This document shows, piece after piece, positions 1 through 7,042 of a stretch of DNA of 10,117 bases. This stretch comes from Campylobacterales bacterium (GTDB taxonomy: Bacteria; Campylobacterota; Campylobacteria; Campylobacterales; Nitratiruptoraceae): positions 1 through 10,117 of the forward strand of contig JAMOUF010000140.1 of the NCBI GenBank assembly GCA_027068245.1, read 5' to 3'. The position numbers were made by a program, and so were the translations under genes. How positions within the stretch are numbered: the first letter of the stretch is position 1; each line of letters starts with the position of its first letter. The notes beneath the pieces are model-generated. The model saw only the letters and a program-made list of their open reading frames with translations, had not been told where the DNA came from and ran no database searches.

Positions 1-119
1 TGGCTTCAAAACTTATAGATGCTATTGCAAGCGGGAAACTGACAAAAGAGCAGGAGGATAGGCTGCTGAGTCTATCCGGCGGCCAGATGAAATCCCTGGG
101 CTTTAAAGATAGAAACTAA
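1..119 (+). CDS. 3' end of an unidentified gene (partial)
   Basis: An open frame enters from the left edge (first full codon at base 3) and ends at TAA 117-119. It gives 38 residues that begin ASKLIDAIASGKL and end GFKDRN. The tail is charged and helix-like, with no cysteines, membrane segment or motif that I recognise. Normal codon use and the 57-base gap before the next gene's ATG suggest a real gene end. The other two forward frames stop early (base 18 and about base 61). No clear terminator hairpin follows it. Function cannot be assigned from this fragment. Confidence 0.6.
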   Translation, partial: ASKLIDAIASGKLTKEQEDRLLSLSGGQMKSLGFKDRN

Positions 120-141
120 CTTTAAACTTACATCTTCCGAT

Positions 142-147
142 TATAAT
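142..147 (+). promoter_or_regulatory. Candidate -10 box for the CAP-domain gene
   Basis: A perfect TATAAT lies 30 bases before the ATG at 177, in an AT-rich stretch. No good -35 hexamer sits 16-18 bases upstream (TTTAAA at 121-126 is too close), which is common for campylobacterial sigma-70 promoters. An AAGGA ribosome site at 166-170 lies six bases before the ATG and supports that start. Confidence 0.5.
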
Positions 148-176
148 AGTCTAAATATTTAATTAAAGGACTATTT

Positions 177-2432
177 ATGAAAAGGATGATTGTAAGCGGC
201 TCACTTCTGTTTTTGCTGGCAAATATCCCGTTGTCGGCCGATGATGGCGTAATTTCGTGGAGGGTATTTACCCATAGTTACTCTTTACAAGGAGTAAGGG
301 GCTCTTTAAGTATCGATTATGGCTATTTGAACTCTCTTAGAAAAAAGGCCGGAATGATTGAGCTTAAAAGAAACTCATATCTGGAAAAGGCTGCAAAAAA
401 TCACTCTTTATATTTGGTAAAAAACAATGTTTTTGGACATGGTGAATCTCAAAGTGGCGAAGGATTTACCGGATATAAGCCGGCAGACAGGGCCGTATAT
501 GCTGGATATCCATCAAGATATGTTTTGGAAAATATCTCCGCTGGCGATAGAGATGGCAAAGAGTCCATAGATGGGCTTTTTAGTGCTATCTATCACAGAT
601 TTGGGTTTTTGAATGAGGTAATAGATGAGGTTGGGGGTGGCGTTGCCTCAAGTCCAAACTACTATTATAGAACTGCCTGGACCTATGATATGGGTAATTC
701 CAACATAGCGGCTCTATGTACCGATAGTAACACTTACAGCGGTTCGGGATATTATTTTCACGATATATGTAAAGATAAAAATAAAAAAATCTCTTCTGAT
801 AAATATCTTAACGCACTCTCAAGTATCGGAGTTAAAAACAGTGCTTTGATACTTTGGCCCTATAAAAATGCCACCGATATTCCTCCGGTTTTTTATGAGG
901 AGTCTCCCGACCCGCTTCCAGATTGCAGTGTAAGCGGATATCCCGTAAGCGTGAAATTCAACCGTTATAAAACTTCCACCTCTCCACAGATGGAGAGCTT
1001 TAAACTCTACAAAGGCGGCAAAGAGATAAAAGATGTGAGGGTTTTAACCGTTGACAGTGACCCAAACAGCAAATTTAGCGAGTATGAGTTCGCACTCTTT
1101 CCCATCAAAAGGCTTGAGTGGGGAGAGGAATATAAGGCGGTTTTTAAATATCATACCGGCGGAGATTCCAAAACCCTTAGCTGGAAATTCAAGACAAGAG
1201 AGCTTCCATATGATTACTATGTTGTAACTCCACAAATTGATGAGCTTAAGCTCTTATCCGGAAAAACTTATGCTCTATATTTTCCACCAAAAGACTGTAA
1301 TGATAAATTAGGGGGATATAGCTGCCAACGTTCTACTTTGATTATCTCAAGTGATTTTATAGATCATAATACTCTTAAGATTAAGCTTACCGGGGATGTT
1401 GGAGGATGGGTTAAATTATCTTTTAATAATGGCAAAAAATTAAAACTTATCGTCTCAAACAGTGAAAGCCCGAATCTACACTTAAAAGATGGCACCATTT
1501 TGACAAGTTCCAGCAGCGTTAGCAGCTCTGTATCCAGCTCAAGCAGTTCCAAAAGCAATGTTATAATCACCATTAGCTGTCCGGATGGATACAGTTACAA
1601 TGAGGAGACAGGGCTTTGTGTAAAAGAGCAAAGCTCAAGTTCTGCCTCCAATAGCAGCTCAAAATTGAGCTCAAGCAGTTTAAATACTTCAACCAGCAGC
1701 AGTTCAAGCTCCAGTAAAAGCAGTTCGAACAGCTCGAAATCAAGCTCCACTTCAAGCAGCTCTGAAGCCAGCAATAGTTCTCATAATACCTCAAATCATA
1801 ATATAAAATGTCCATCCGGATATACTTACAACCCGGAAATCGGATTTTGTATATCAAAAGATGAGCCTGCCAGCAGTTCTTCAAGTTCTAAAATCAACTT
1901 TAGCAGTTCCACATCCAGTCAGATCTATGATCCTGTAAAAAATAAAATCAAGAAGATATTAAAAGCTGTAAAAGATAAACCTTTAGATATCAACGGCTAT
2001 TTCATCCACTACAGTGATGGAGCGTATGACTGGATATATGTCTCAAAAAGTAAAAGAGTATATAAGCTCGAGGGTATGGATGAAGATGGATATCTGAAAT
2101 GGCTAAATCTCAGTTGGGTTATAAACGGTGTAAATATAGATAAAAATAGCTGGAAAATATATTTTGATACCGGTATCTTACCTGGAATGGAGCCCGAATT
2201 GACCCAGATTATAGATGCGATAGAGAATAAAAACCTGGATATAGATGGTTTTTTTACCCACTACGGCGATGGGGCGTATGACTGGATATACGTATCAAAA
2301 AGTAAAAGAGTATATAAGCTCGAAGGTATGGATGAAGAGGGATATTTGGAGTGGCTGAAACTCAGTGACTATATAGATGAGGTCTTTATCGATAAAGAGA
2401 GCGGGAAGATAATTTTGGATATAAAGGAGTAG
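177..2432 (+). CDS. Secreted CAP/SCP-domain protein with Ser-rich linkers and duplicated C-terminal unit
   Basis: A 751-residue exported protein. Residues 1-21 form a signal peptide (KR, hydrophobic core, likely cut after LSA). Residues about 45-200 match the CAP/SCP fold (PF00188 type): H76 in AAKNHS, the FGHG motif at 86-89, RAVYAGY at 105-111, E118-N119-I120, and H140 in YHRFGFL, giving the usual His/Glu cavity residues. Residues about 236-345 look like a bacterial Ig-like domain ending LSWKFKTR. Residues about 347-440 are probably a second beta-rich module with C374 and C383. Serine-rich linkers follow (444-460, 486-535, 566-581), separated by two copies of a motif of the form CPxGYxYN...GxC (C468/C481 and C545/C558). 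The C-terminus holds two copies of an 84-residue-period unit (about 591-666 and 675-751) that I do not recognise. It probably acts in the periplasm or outside the cell; its substrate is unknown. It converges on the YeeE operon with six bases between stop codons. Confidence 0.85.
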   Translation: MKRMIVSGSLLFLLANIPLSADDGVISWRVFTHSYSLQGVRGSLSIDYGYLNSLRKKAGMIELKRNSYLEKAAKNHSLYLVKNNVFGHGESQSGEGFTGYKPADRAVYAGYPSRYVLENISAGDRDGKESIDGLFSAIYHRFGFLNEVIDEVGGGVASSPNYYYRTAWTYDMGNSNIAALCTDSNTYSGSGYYFHDICKDKNKKISSDKYLNALSSIGVKNSALILWPYKNATDIPPVFYEESPDPLPDCSVSGYPVSVKFNRYKTSTSPQMESFKLYKGGKEIKDVRVLTVDSDPNSKFSEYEFALFPIKRLEWGEEYKAVFKYHTGGDSKTLSWKFKTRELPYDYYVVTPQIDELKLLSGKTYALYFPPKDCNDKLGGYSCQRSTLIISSDFIDHNTLKIKLTGDVGGWVKLSFNNGKKLKLIVSNSESPNLHLKDGTILTSSSSVSSSVSSSSSSKSNVIITISCPDGYSYNEETGLCVKEQSSSSASNSSSKLSSSSLNTSTSSSSSSSKSSSNSSKSSSTSSSSEASNSSHNTSNHNIKCPSGYTYNPEIGFCISKDEPASSSSSSKINFSSSTSSQIYDPVKNKIKKILKAVKDKPLDINGYFIHYSDGAYDWIYVSKSKRVYKLEGMDEDGYLKWLNLSWVINGVNIDKNSWKIYFDTGILPGMEPELTQIIDAIENKNLDIDGFFTHYGDGAYDWIYVSKSKRVYKLEGMDEEGYLEWLKLSDYIDEVFIDKESGKIILDIKE
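1506..1919 (+). repeat. Low-complexity serine-codon tracts
   Basis: AGC, AGT, TCA, TCC and TCT codons dominate three tracts (about 1506-1559, 1632-1782 and 1872-1919) within the CAP gene. They encode flexible linkers up to roughly 50 residues long. Two cysteine-containing segments interrupt them. Such AGC/AGT-rich DNA can change length by slippage or recombination while staying in frame. Confidence 0.75.
1947..2174 (+). repeat. Tandem in-frame duplication, copy 1
   Basis: This is the first copy of the C-terminal unit of the CAP protein (residues about 591-666). Its core, 2016-2114, aligns with 2268-2366 at an exact offset of 252 bases (84 codons) with about 10 mismatches in 99 bases. One 29-base run (2043-2071) is identical to 2295-2323. 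Confidence 0.85.
2199..2429 (+). repeat. Tandem in-frame duplication, copy 2
   Basis: This is the second copy of the unit, ending the CAP protein (residues 675-751). Both copies share LDI-[ND]-G-[YF]-F near the start, the core DGAYDWIYVSKSKRVYKLEG, and the pattern GYL-x-WL-x-LS. Outside the core the copies have diverged much more, so either the core is under constraint or it was partly homogenised. Confidence 0.85.
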
Positions 2433-2457
2433 GAAGGCTCAGACCTCCCCTACCTCC
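2426..2457. terminator. Imperfect bidirectional hairpin between convergent genes
   Basis: GGAG 2426-2429 pairs with CTCC 2454-2457, TAGG 2430-2433 with CCTA 2449-2452, and AGG 2435-2437 with CCT 2444-2446. There is a bulged C at 2453 and a small internal loop. It spans both stop codons (TAG 2430-2432 on +, TGA at 2439-2441 on -). The sequence after it is U-rich on the minus strand (TTTATAT) and pyrimidine-rich on the plus strand. It may serve both transcripts, but the stem is broken. Confidence 0.3.
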
Positions 2458-3041
2458 TCCTCTATCTCTTTGTTCGGCAGTAAAAACGCTATCGCCATCA
2501 GCGCTATTCCATAGACGAATATAAACCAGTCCGCATTATCTCCCATAAGCTGTGTAAGGGTTATTTTGCCAAGGTCCGGTCCCATGATATTTTTTAGTTC
2601 CGGATAGAGATATGTAAAAAGAGCCCCCGCTATGATTCCGCCTATCATACCTACCGTAACGTCAATATTTCCCTCACTGACCGCCACCGGTCCGGTTCCA
2701 GGACACAGACCCAAAATCGCCATACCTATAGCGAAAATTGTCCCACCAAGGATAAGTCCGCCTAAAATTATCGGTTTGATATGATAGTGGGCCCATCCCA
2801 TCTTTATCATAAAATATAGTCCGATACTTGCAAGGCCTATACCAAAAAAGAGCATTTTTGGCACCTTGAACCCTTTAAGCATCGCAAATCCGGCAATTTT
2901 GTCGAAAGTATCCACCCTTGTCCACTGGATAATCACTCCAAAGACTATTCCTATAAATAAAATCGTCAAAATAGAGCCGTGGTTTTGGTTTTGGACCAGC
3001 TGGAGTGTCTCTTTGGCAAATTCTATGATATTGAAATTCAT
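2439..3041 (-). CDS. YeeE/YedE-family sulfur transport protein, second subunit
   Basis: A 200-residue inner-membrane protein with about five hydrophobic segments (roughly 24-42, 62-80, 89-112, 128-147 and 172-188). It carries the family motif GLCPGTGPVAVSEG with C113. YeeE/YedE proteins (PF04143) move thiosulfate or other reduced sulfur compounds. In the studied thiosulfate transporters of this family, conserved cysteines line the path. The ATG is eight bases after the upstream partner's stop, and its TAGGAGAG ribosome site overlaps that stop, so translation of the two is likely coupled. The protein is roughly half the size of single-chain family members (about 350 residues), which suggests it pairs with the 166-residue neighbour. 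The transported compound is inferred, not shown. Confidence 0.88.
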   Translation of the reverse strand: MNFNIIEFAKETLQLVQNQNHGSILTILFIGIVFGVIIQWTRVDTFDKIAGFAMLKGFKVPKMLFFGIGLASIGLYFMIKMGWAHYHIKPIILGGLILGGTIFAIGMAILGLCPGTGPVAVSEGNIDVTVGMIGGIIAGALFTYLYPELKNIMGPDLGKITLTQLMGDNADWFIFVYGIALMAIAFLLPNKEIEEEVGEV

Positions 3042-3049
3042 AATCTCTC

Positions 3050-3550
3050 CTACAAATTTTTATAAAAAAGTCTGCCAGTAACGATAAGCACCACAATCGC
3101 CACGCCGCCAAATATAAGTCCACTTACAGCCGTCTGGCTTGCCCCGCTTAAGAAGTGCCCACTGGTGCACCCTCCAGCGAGTCTTGCTCCAAAAACTATC
3201 ATAAAACCGCCTATAAAGCTCCAAAAGAGCCGGCTGGCTACGGAGTTGTTCTTGTGCTTTCTCCATAGTGGAGGAATTACCCTGAATTTAAATGTTTTGG
3301 TGATAAACAAAGATGTGAAAGCTCCCCCTATCAACACTCCTATCAAAAACACCACTTCCCATGCACCGGAATTTTTAATGTGTTGAAAATACTCCGTATC
3401 TTTGAGATTGAAAAACCATGCCCCCATGTAGCTGATTGCGGTGGATGCGCCTATAGGCCTGTCAGCCCCCCAGATAGAGAACGTATACCAGATAAGAATG
3501 GCTATGAGGATACCGCCCTCTATCCATCCCAGTCTTTTTGGTAGTTTCAT
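3050..3550 (-). CDS. YeeE/YedE-family sulfur transport protein, first subunit
   Basis: A 166-residue membrane protein with about four hydrophobic segments (roughly 9-28, 65-85, 108-127 and 139-160). It has the signature ARLAGGCTSGHFLSG, with C128 the expected conserved cysteine. It is the first gene of a two-gene operon with the 200-residue YeeE/YedE protein. The ATG at 3550 has AAAGG six bases upstream and a TATAAT 31 bases upstream. It likely forms half of a thiosulfate or sulfur-compound importer, which would fit a sulfur-using bacterium. No periplasmic binding protein or TusA-like partner is next to it in the window. Confidence 0.88.
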   Translation of the reverse strand: MKLPKRLGWIEGGILIAILIWYTFSIWGADRPIGASTAISYMGAWFFNLKDTEYFQHIKNSGAWEVVFLIGVLIGGAFTSLFITKTFKFRVIPPLWRKHKNNSVASRLFWSFIGGFMIVFGARLAGGCTSGHFLSGASQTAVSGLIFGGVAIVVLIVTGRLFYKNL

Positions 3551-3580
3551 AAGCAGCCTTTATAAGAAAATTTTGCTCAA

Positions 3581-3586
3581 ATTATA
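3581..3586 (-). promoter_or_regulatory. Candidate -10 box for the YeeE/YedE operon
   Basis: The minus strand reads TATAAT here, 31 bases before the ATG at 3550. The upstream region (3587-3640) is T-rich on the minus strand with only a weak -35 (TTACTT at 3609-3604, 17-base spacing). The 113-base gap between pckA and this operon holds nothing else obvious apart from the hairpin at the pckA end. Confidence 0.5.
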
Positions 3587-3653
3587 GAAAAATAGTAAGA
3601 GTTAAGTAAAATAAATTAATTTAAACGGTTAGATAAATTGAAGTTATAGATAT

Positions 3654-3679
3654 GGGCCCCGGCTTAAAGCTGGGGACCC
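3654..3679 (-). terminator. GC-rich hairpin overlapping the pckA stop codon
   Basis: GGGCCCCGGC and GCTGGGGACCC flank a TTAAA loop: GGG/CCC and CCCC/GGGG pairs plus two inner pairs, with one bulge (3676) and one imperfect pair. The pckA stop codon (3664-3666) sits in the loop. On the minus strand the stem is followed by AU-rich sequence but no run of U, so it may be a weak terminator or a 3'-end stabiliser. Confidence 0.35.
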
Positions 3680-5241
3680 GCTTTAGTGTAGTCTGTGTCG
3701 CCGTAACCCTCATACCTTTTGAAGTTGTCGATAAAGAGTTTGGCCAGATGTTTTAGCTGTGCGTCATAGGCCTCTTTATCCTTCCATGTATTTCTGGGAT
3801 TTAGTATGTTGCTGTCTACGCCTTTGATGGATTTTGGGATTGAGAGGTTGAAAATAGGAAGCGTCTCGAACTCACTATCGTTTATTGAACCATCGAGTAT
3901 GGCGTTTATACAGGCCCTTGTGGCTGGAAGGCTCATTCTCTTGCCAACTCCGTAAGGTCCTCCGGTCCATCCGGTATTTACCAGATATACATTTACGTCA
4001 TGTTTGTCGATTTTCTCTCCCAAAAGCTTTGCGTAAGCCGTGGGGTGAAGTGGTAAAAAGGCCTCTCCAAAACAGGCGCTAAAGGTCGCCACGGGTTCTG
4101 TGATACCTCTTTCCGTTCCGGCTACCTTCGCGGTATATCCGCTTAGGAAATAGTACATCGCCTGCTCTTTTGTGAGTTTACTCACAGGTGGCAGCACGCC
4201 AAAGGCGTCCGCGCTTAAAAATATGATGTTTTGCGGATGTGGTCCTTGAAGGTCCTCTTTATGTTTGCAGATATGATAAATCGGATAGCTTACGCGGGTA
4301 TTTTCCGTTTTGCTGGAATCTTCGAAATCGATTGAGCCTTTTTCGTCAACCACCACATTTTCCAAAAGGGCGTCTCTTTTGATTGCGGCGTAGATATCGG
4401 GCTCTTTTTCGGCATCCAGGCCTATTACCTTGGCGTAACATCCACCCTCGAAATTGAATATCCCCTTGTCGTCCCATCCATGCTCGTCATCACCGATAAG
4501 CCGTCTGTTGGGGTCTGCGCTAAGTGTTGTCTTGCCGGTGCCGCTAAGGCCGAAAAATAGGGCTACGTCATCTTTTTCACCAATGTTCGCGGAGCAGTGC
4601 ATACTAAGTTTGTCTTCGAGTGGAAGCCAGTAGTTCATCATGGAAAATATTCCCTTTTTTATCTCTCCGCCATACCATGTTCCGCCGATTATCGCGATGT
4701 TCTCCTCTATGTTGAAGACGATAAACACGTCGGAGTTTAGTCCATGTTCTTTGTATTTCTCATTTTTAAGGTTTGCGGCCACATAGAGGGTAAAATCGGG
4801 ATGGAAGTTTTGCAGCTCCTCTTTGGTGGGTCTTATAAACATATTTTTTACGAAATGGGCCTGCCATGCGATTTCGGTAACGACCCTGATGGCCTTTTTA
4901 CTCTCGTCGCTGGCCCCGGCGAATGCGTCCATGATATAGAGCTCTTTGCCGCTTAGATACTCTTTTACGTTTTCAAACAGTTCATCGAATATCTCTTTGG
5001 AGATGGGTTGGTTTATATCGCCCCAGGCTATATACTTTTCACTGGGAGGCTGTTTTACGAAGTATTTGTCTTTGGGGCTTCTGCCGGTAAAGATGCCCGT
5101 ATCCACAGCTACCGCGCCAAGTTCGGTTTCCACGCCCTCTTTTTGCTCTATCTCGTGCCTGAAAAGAGTTTCGTAATCCGGATTGTAATAGACCTTTTTG
5201 ACATCGTTGATGCCAAGTTTGTCGAAATCATTTATTTCCAT
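3664..5241 (-). CDS. pckA: Phosphoenolpyruvate carboxykinase (ATP)
   Basis: A 525-residue cytosolic enzyme that interconverts oxaloacetate + ATP with PEP + CO2 + ADP, linking the TCA or reductive TCA cycle to gluconeogenesis. Numbering from the ATG at 5241: substrate loop [10 protein letters not shown] with R54; GGEIKKG with metal-ligand Lys about 195 and H215 in MHCSAN; P-loop GLSGTGKTT at 231-239; second metal/nucleotide motif LIGDDEHGW at 248-256; and R316 in NTRVSYP. Length is close to the family norm (about 525-540). ATG 5241 is chosen because AAGAAGG lies five bases upstream and the protein then starts like other PckA proteins. The frame stays open upstream to a TTG at 5301, but that TTG falls in the proposed -35 box. 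It is last in the nrdB-to-pckA run and probably also has its own promoter. Confidence 0.97.
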   Translation of the reverse strand: MEINDFDKLGINDVKKVYYNPDYETLFRHEIEQKEGVETELGAVAVDTGIFTGRSPKDKYFVKQPPSEKYIAWGDINQPISKEIFDELFENVKEYLSGKELYIMDAFAGASDESKKAIRVVTEIAWQAHFVKNMFIRPTKEELQNFHPDFTLYVAANLKNEKYKEHGLNSDVFIVFNIEENIAIIGGTWYGGEIKKGIFSMMNYWLPLEDKLSMHCSANIGEKDDVALFFGLSGTGKTTLSADPNRRLIGDDEHGWDDKGIFNFEGGCYAKVIGLDAEKEPDIYAAIKRDALLENVVVDEKGSIDFEDSSKTENTRVSYPIYHICKHKEDLQGPHPQNIIFLSADAFGVLPPVSKLTKEQAMYYFLSGYTAKVAGTERGITEPVATFSACFGEAFLPLHPTAYAKLLGEKIDKHDVNVYLVNTGWTGGPYGVGKRMSLPATRACINAILDGSINDSEFETLPIFNLSIPKSIKGVDSNILNPRNTWKDKEAYDAQLKHLAKLFIDNFKRYEGYGDTDYTKAGPQL

Positions 5242-5272
5242 TTCAACCTTCTTGTTGTTGATTTGTAATGAA

Positions 5273-5301
5273 ATTGTAACACTAAGACGCCATTTTTGCA
5301 A
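5273..5301 (-). promoter_or_regulatory. Likely pckA promoter
   Basis: On the minus strand, TTGCAA (5301-5296) and TACAAT (5278-5273) are separated by exactly 17 bases. Transcription would begin near 5266, giving a leader of about 25 bases that contains the AAGG ribosome site. The -10 overlaps one of two TTACAA copies 11 bases apart (5263-5268 and 5274-5279 as TTGTAA on the plus strand), a possible regulator site. Confidence 0.5.
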
Positions 5302-5637
5302 CTACTCTTTATGAGCCGCCGCATACTCGGGACTGCAAAATATTCCGCAGTGGCATTTGCCCTCTTCGGGTATCTCTTTTTCGATAGCGGGTTTGCATGG
5401 ACATATCCTGTCGTCCGCACTCTTGAACTTTCCATCCTCCTCTATCACCATAAAGCAGGGACAGTATCTTTTTCCATAAAGAAGTTTATGTCTTGCCAGG
5501 CCCATTATGACGCCTTCGTTCACCTCTTCGTTTGGATTGTATACCCAGCCGAACTGCTTACAGACTTTGTCCGTAAATTTTTTCGTCTTTTCCAGCTCTT
5601 CCAAAAACTCCGGACTGCTCATGTCTATCTGTCTCAT
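5302..5637 (-). CDS. Ferredoxin-thioredoxin reductase catalytic-subunit-like protein
   Basis: A 111-residue cytosolic protein of the FTR beta family (PF02943 type). The family carries a 4Fe-4S cluster beside a redox-active disulfide and passes electrons to thioredoxin. The three signature pairs are present: C59-P-C61, C79-P-C81 and C95-H-C97, plus extra cysteines C26 and C101. Spacing is CPC-x17-CPC-x13-CHC, longer than the x16 and x8 known for plant and cyanobacterial enzymes. The start at 5637 is preferred over the longer frame (ATG 5667) because AAGGAG lies five bases before it. No variable (alpha) subunit is visible nearby. It lies between pcm (56-base gap) and pckA (60-base gap), downstream of nrdB. 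The electron donor and target thioredoxin are unknown. Confidence 0.88.
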   Translation of the reverse strand: MRQIDMSSPEFLEELEKTKKFTDKVCKQFGWVYNPNEEVNEGVIMGLARHKLLYGKRYCPCFMVIEEDGKFKSADDRICPCKPAIEKEIPEEGKCHCGIFCSPEYAAAHKE

Positions 5638-5693
5638 ATACTCTCCTTTTTGGAATGATATCCACAACTTTTTTTATTTAATATTAAAAATTC

Positions 5694-6338
5694 TCACTCC
5701 ACTCCGCTTTTAGAATTTACAAAGAGACACTCCTGCAGCTCCACCCTTTTTAACCGGCCATCTTCTTTTGTGAATTTCGTGATTATCTGTCTGTTCTCTT
5801 TTATAATGGGCGCTACCAGTATTCCCCCATCTTTTAGCTGCTCTGTCAGATTTTTTGGAATCTCTTTAAGAGCCGCTGAGAGTAAAATCCTGTCATAGGG
5901 GGCGAACTCCCTCCAGCCAAGCATTCCGTCTGCGTATCTTACATGTATGTTGGTGATACCCAGCTCTTTGAACCTGGCCTTTGCCTCTATAACCAGCTTC
6001 TCGATTCTCTCTACCGTAAAAACCCGTCTTACTATCTGGCTAAGTATTGCCGCCTGGTATCCGCTGCCGCATCCAATCTCCAGCACGCTGTCCGCACCCA
6101 CGGGCTCCAGAGCCTGAGTCATCCTGGCTACGGTCAAAGGGGAGCTTATCCACTGGTTGGCACCGATTGGCAGGGCGTTTAGCCTGTATGCATGGTGCGT
6201 AAACCCCTTTGGGACAAACAGCTCCCGTTTTATATTTGAAAAAGCCTCTTTTATCTTTTTGTCCAAAGGAAAGTTCTTATCTATCTCCCGGGCCATTTTT
6301 TGGCACTTTTGGAGTTCGATTTTCTCTGTTAAAATCAT
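5694..6338 (-). CDS. pcm: Protein-L-isoaspartate O-methyltransferase
   Basis: A 214-residue cytosolic SAM-dependent enzyme that methylates isoaspartyl residues formed by ageing of Asn and Asp, starting their repair. SAM motif I is VLEIGCGSGYQAA at 85-97, followed by an acidic strand end (VFTVER, about 106-111) and the YADG motif at 135-138. The substrate loop NQWISSP at 61-67 corresponds to the family's GQTIS-P segment. Length matches the E. coli enzyme (about 208). Its ATG overlaps the stop of the upstream hydrolase gene as ATGA (6338-6335), so the two are translationally coupled. It is the third gene of the nrdB run. Confidence 0.94.
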   Translation of the reverse strand: MILTEKIELQKCQKMAREIDKNFPLDKKIKEAFSNIKRELFVPKGFTHHAYRLNALPIGANQWISSPLTVARMTQALEPVGADSVLEIGCGSGYQAAILSQIVRRVFTVERIEKLVIEAKARFKELGITNIHVRYADGMLGWREFAPYDRILLSAALKEIPKNLTEQLKDGGILVAPIIKENRQIITKFTKEDGRLKRVELQECLFVNSKSGVE

Positions 6339-7042
6339 AAGCCTATATCCATATACCTTCTCATTTTTTTAATATCCTCCAAATCCACCTCTTTTGTCAG
6401 CAAACTCTTTCTGTCATCTGCGTAAACCTCGCCAAAGGGTGAGATTATGGCGCTGCTTTTTGCCATATCCTCGTTTGCGCTGTCGCTGGCTATGACGAAG
6501 CACTGGTTCATCACCGCCAACGCCTGTGAGAGCTGCTCGAAATGCCTTTTCCTGGCCTTTCCCCACATAGCAGGCAGCAGTATGATGTCACTTCCTCTTA
6601 GCCTTTGCCAAATCTCCAAAAACCTGAGCTCGAAACAGATTAAAAGGCCAAATTTCAATCCCTCTATCTCGAATATCTTCATATCATCCATTTTGCCGGG
6701 AGTGAAATAACCGGTCTCTCCGCCGAATTTAAAAAGCTTTATTTTGGGTTGGCGGTATACCACCTCCTCTTTGTAAAGCACGTTTGCGATATTGTAAAAC
6801 TTCCCGTCAATCTTCTCTATCTGGGTATAGCATACGACTCTGTTTTTTGAAAGGGGCAGCATCTCTTCCAGCGCCTTTTTGCCAAAATCCGCCGCCTCAT
6901 CGAATCTGTCGTATGCAAAGCCCGTCATCACCACTTCAGGAGCGACCGCTATATCGCCGCTTCTTTGAACCAGCTTTTTAACCCTTTTTAAATTATCGTT
7001 AAAATCCTCTTTCGTTTTACACTGCAGCGCACTAAAAGTCAT
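6335..7042 (-). CDS. Carbon-nitrogen hydrolase (nitrilase superfamily)
   Basis: A 235-residue hydrolase with the nitrilase-superfamily Glu-Lys-Cys triad: E36 in [10 protein letters not shown]100 in YRQPKIKLF, and C136 in LLICFELRF. The family hydrolyses amides or nitriles. Small bacterial members include omega-amidase and deaminated-glutathione amidase, which clear damaged metabolites, but the substrate cannot be read from the sequence. It is somewhat short (many members have 260-280 residues), mainly at the C-terminus. The ATG at 7042 overlaps the nrdB stop by 11 bases. A TTG at 7045 would add one residue. No strong Shine-Dalgarno is present (GGA five bases before the ATG; AAGGA 13 bases away), so it probably relies on coupling to nrdB. 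Confidence 0.88.
   Translation of the reverse strand: MTFSALQCKTKEDFNDNLKRVKKLVQRSGDIAVAPEVVMTGFAYDRFDEAADFGKKALEEMLPLSKNRVVCYTQIEKIDGKFYNIANVLYKEEVVYRQPKIKLFKFGGETGYFTPGKMDDMKIFEIEGLKFGLLICFELRFLEIWQRLRGSDIILLPAMWGKARKRHFEQLSQALAVMNQCFVIASDSANEDMAKSSAIISPFGEVYADDRKSLLTKEVDLEDIKKMRRYMDIGL

Noticed and set aside
1364..1884. Antisense open frames opposite the serine-rich part of the CAP gene
   Set aside because: They arise because serine codons read backwards give few stops; they lack motifs and ribosome sites.
1947..2429. CRISPR-like or intergenic repeat array
   Set aside because: The two long repeats are in-frame coding units with an exact codon period, not short repeats with unique spacers.
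5242..5301. Twenty-residue N-terminal extension of PckA from a TTG at 5301
   Set aside because: The ATG at 5241 has a ribosome site and gives the usual PckA N-terminus; the TTG lies in the proposed -35 box.
5638..5667. Upstream ATG of the FTR-like protein at 5667
   Set aside because: It would place the AAGGAG ribosome site inside the coding sequence and has no ribosome site of its own; ATG 5637 is well placed.
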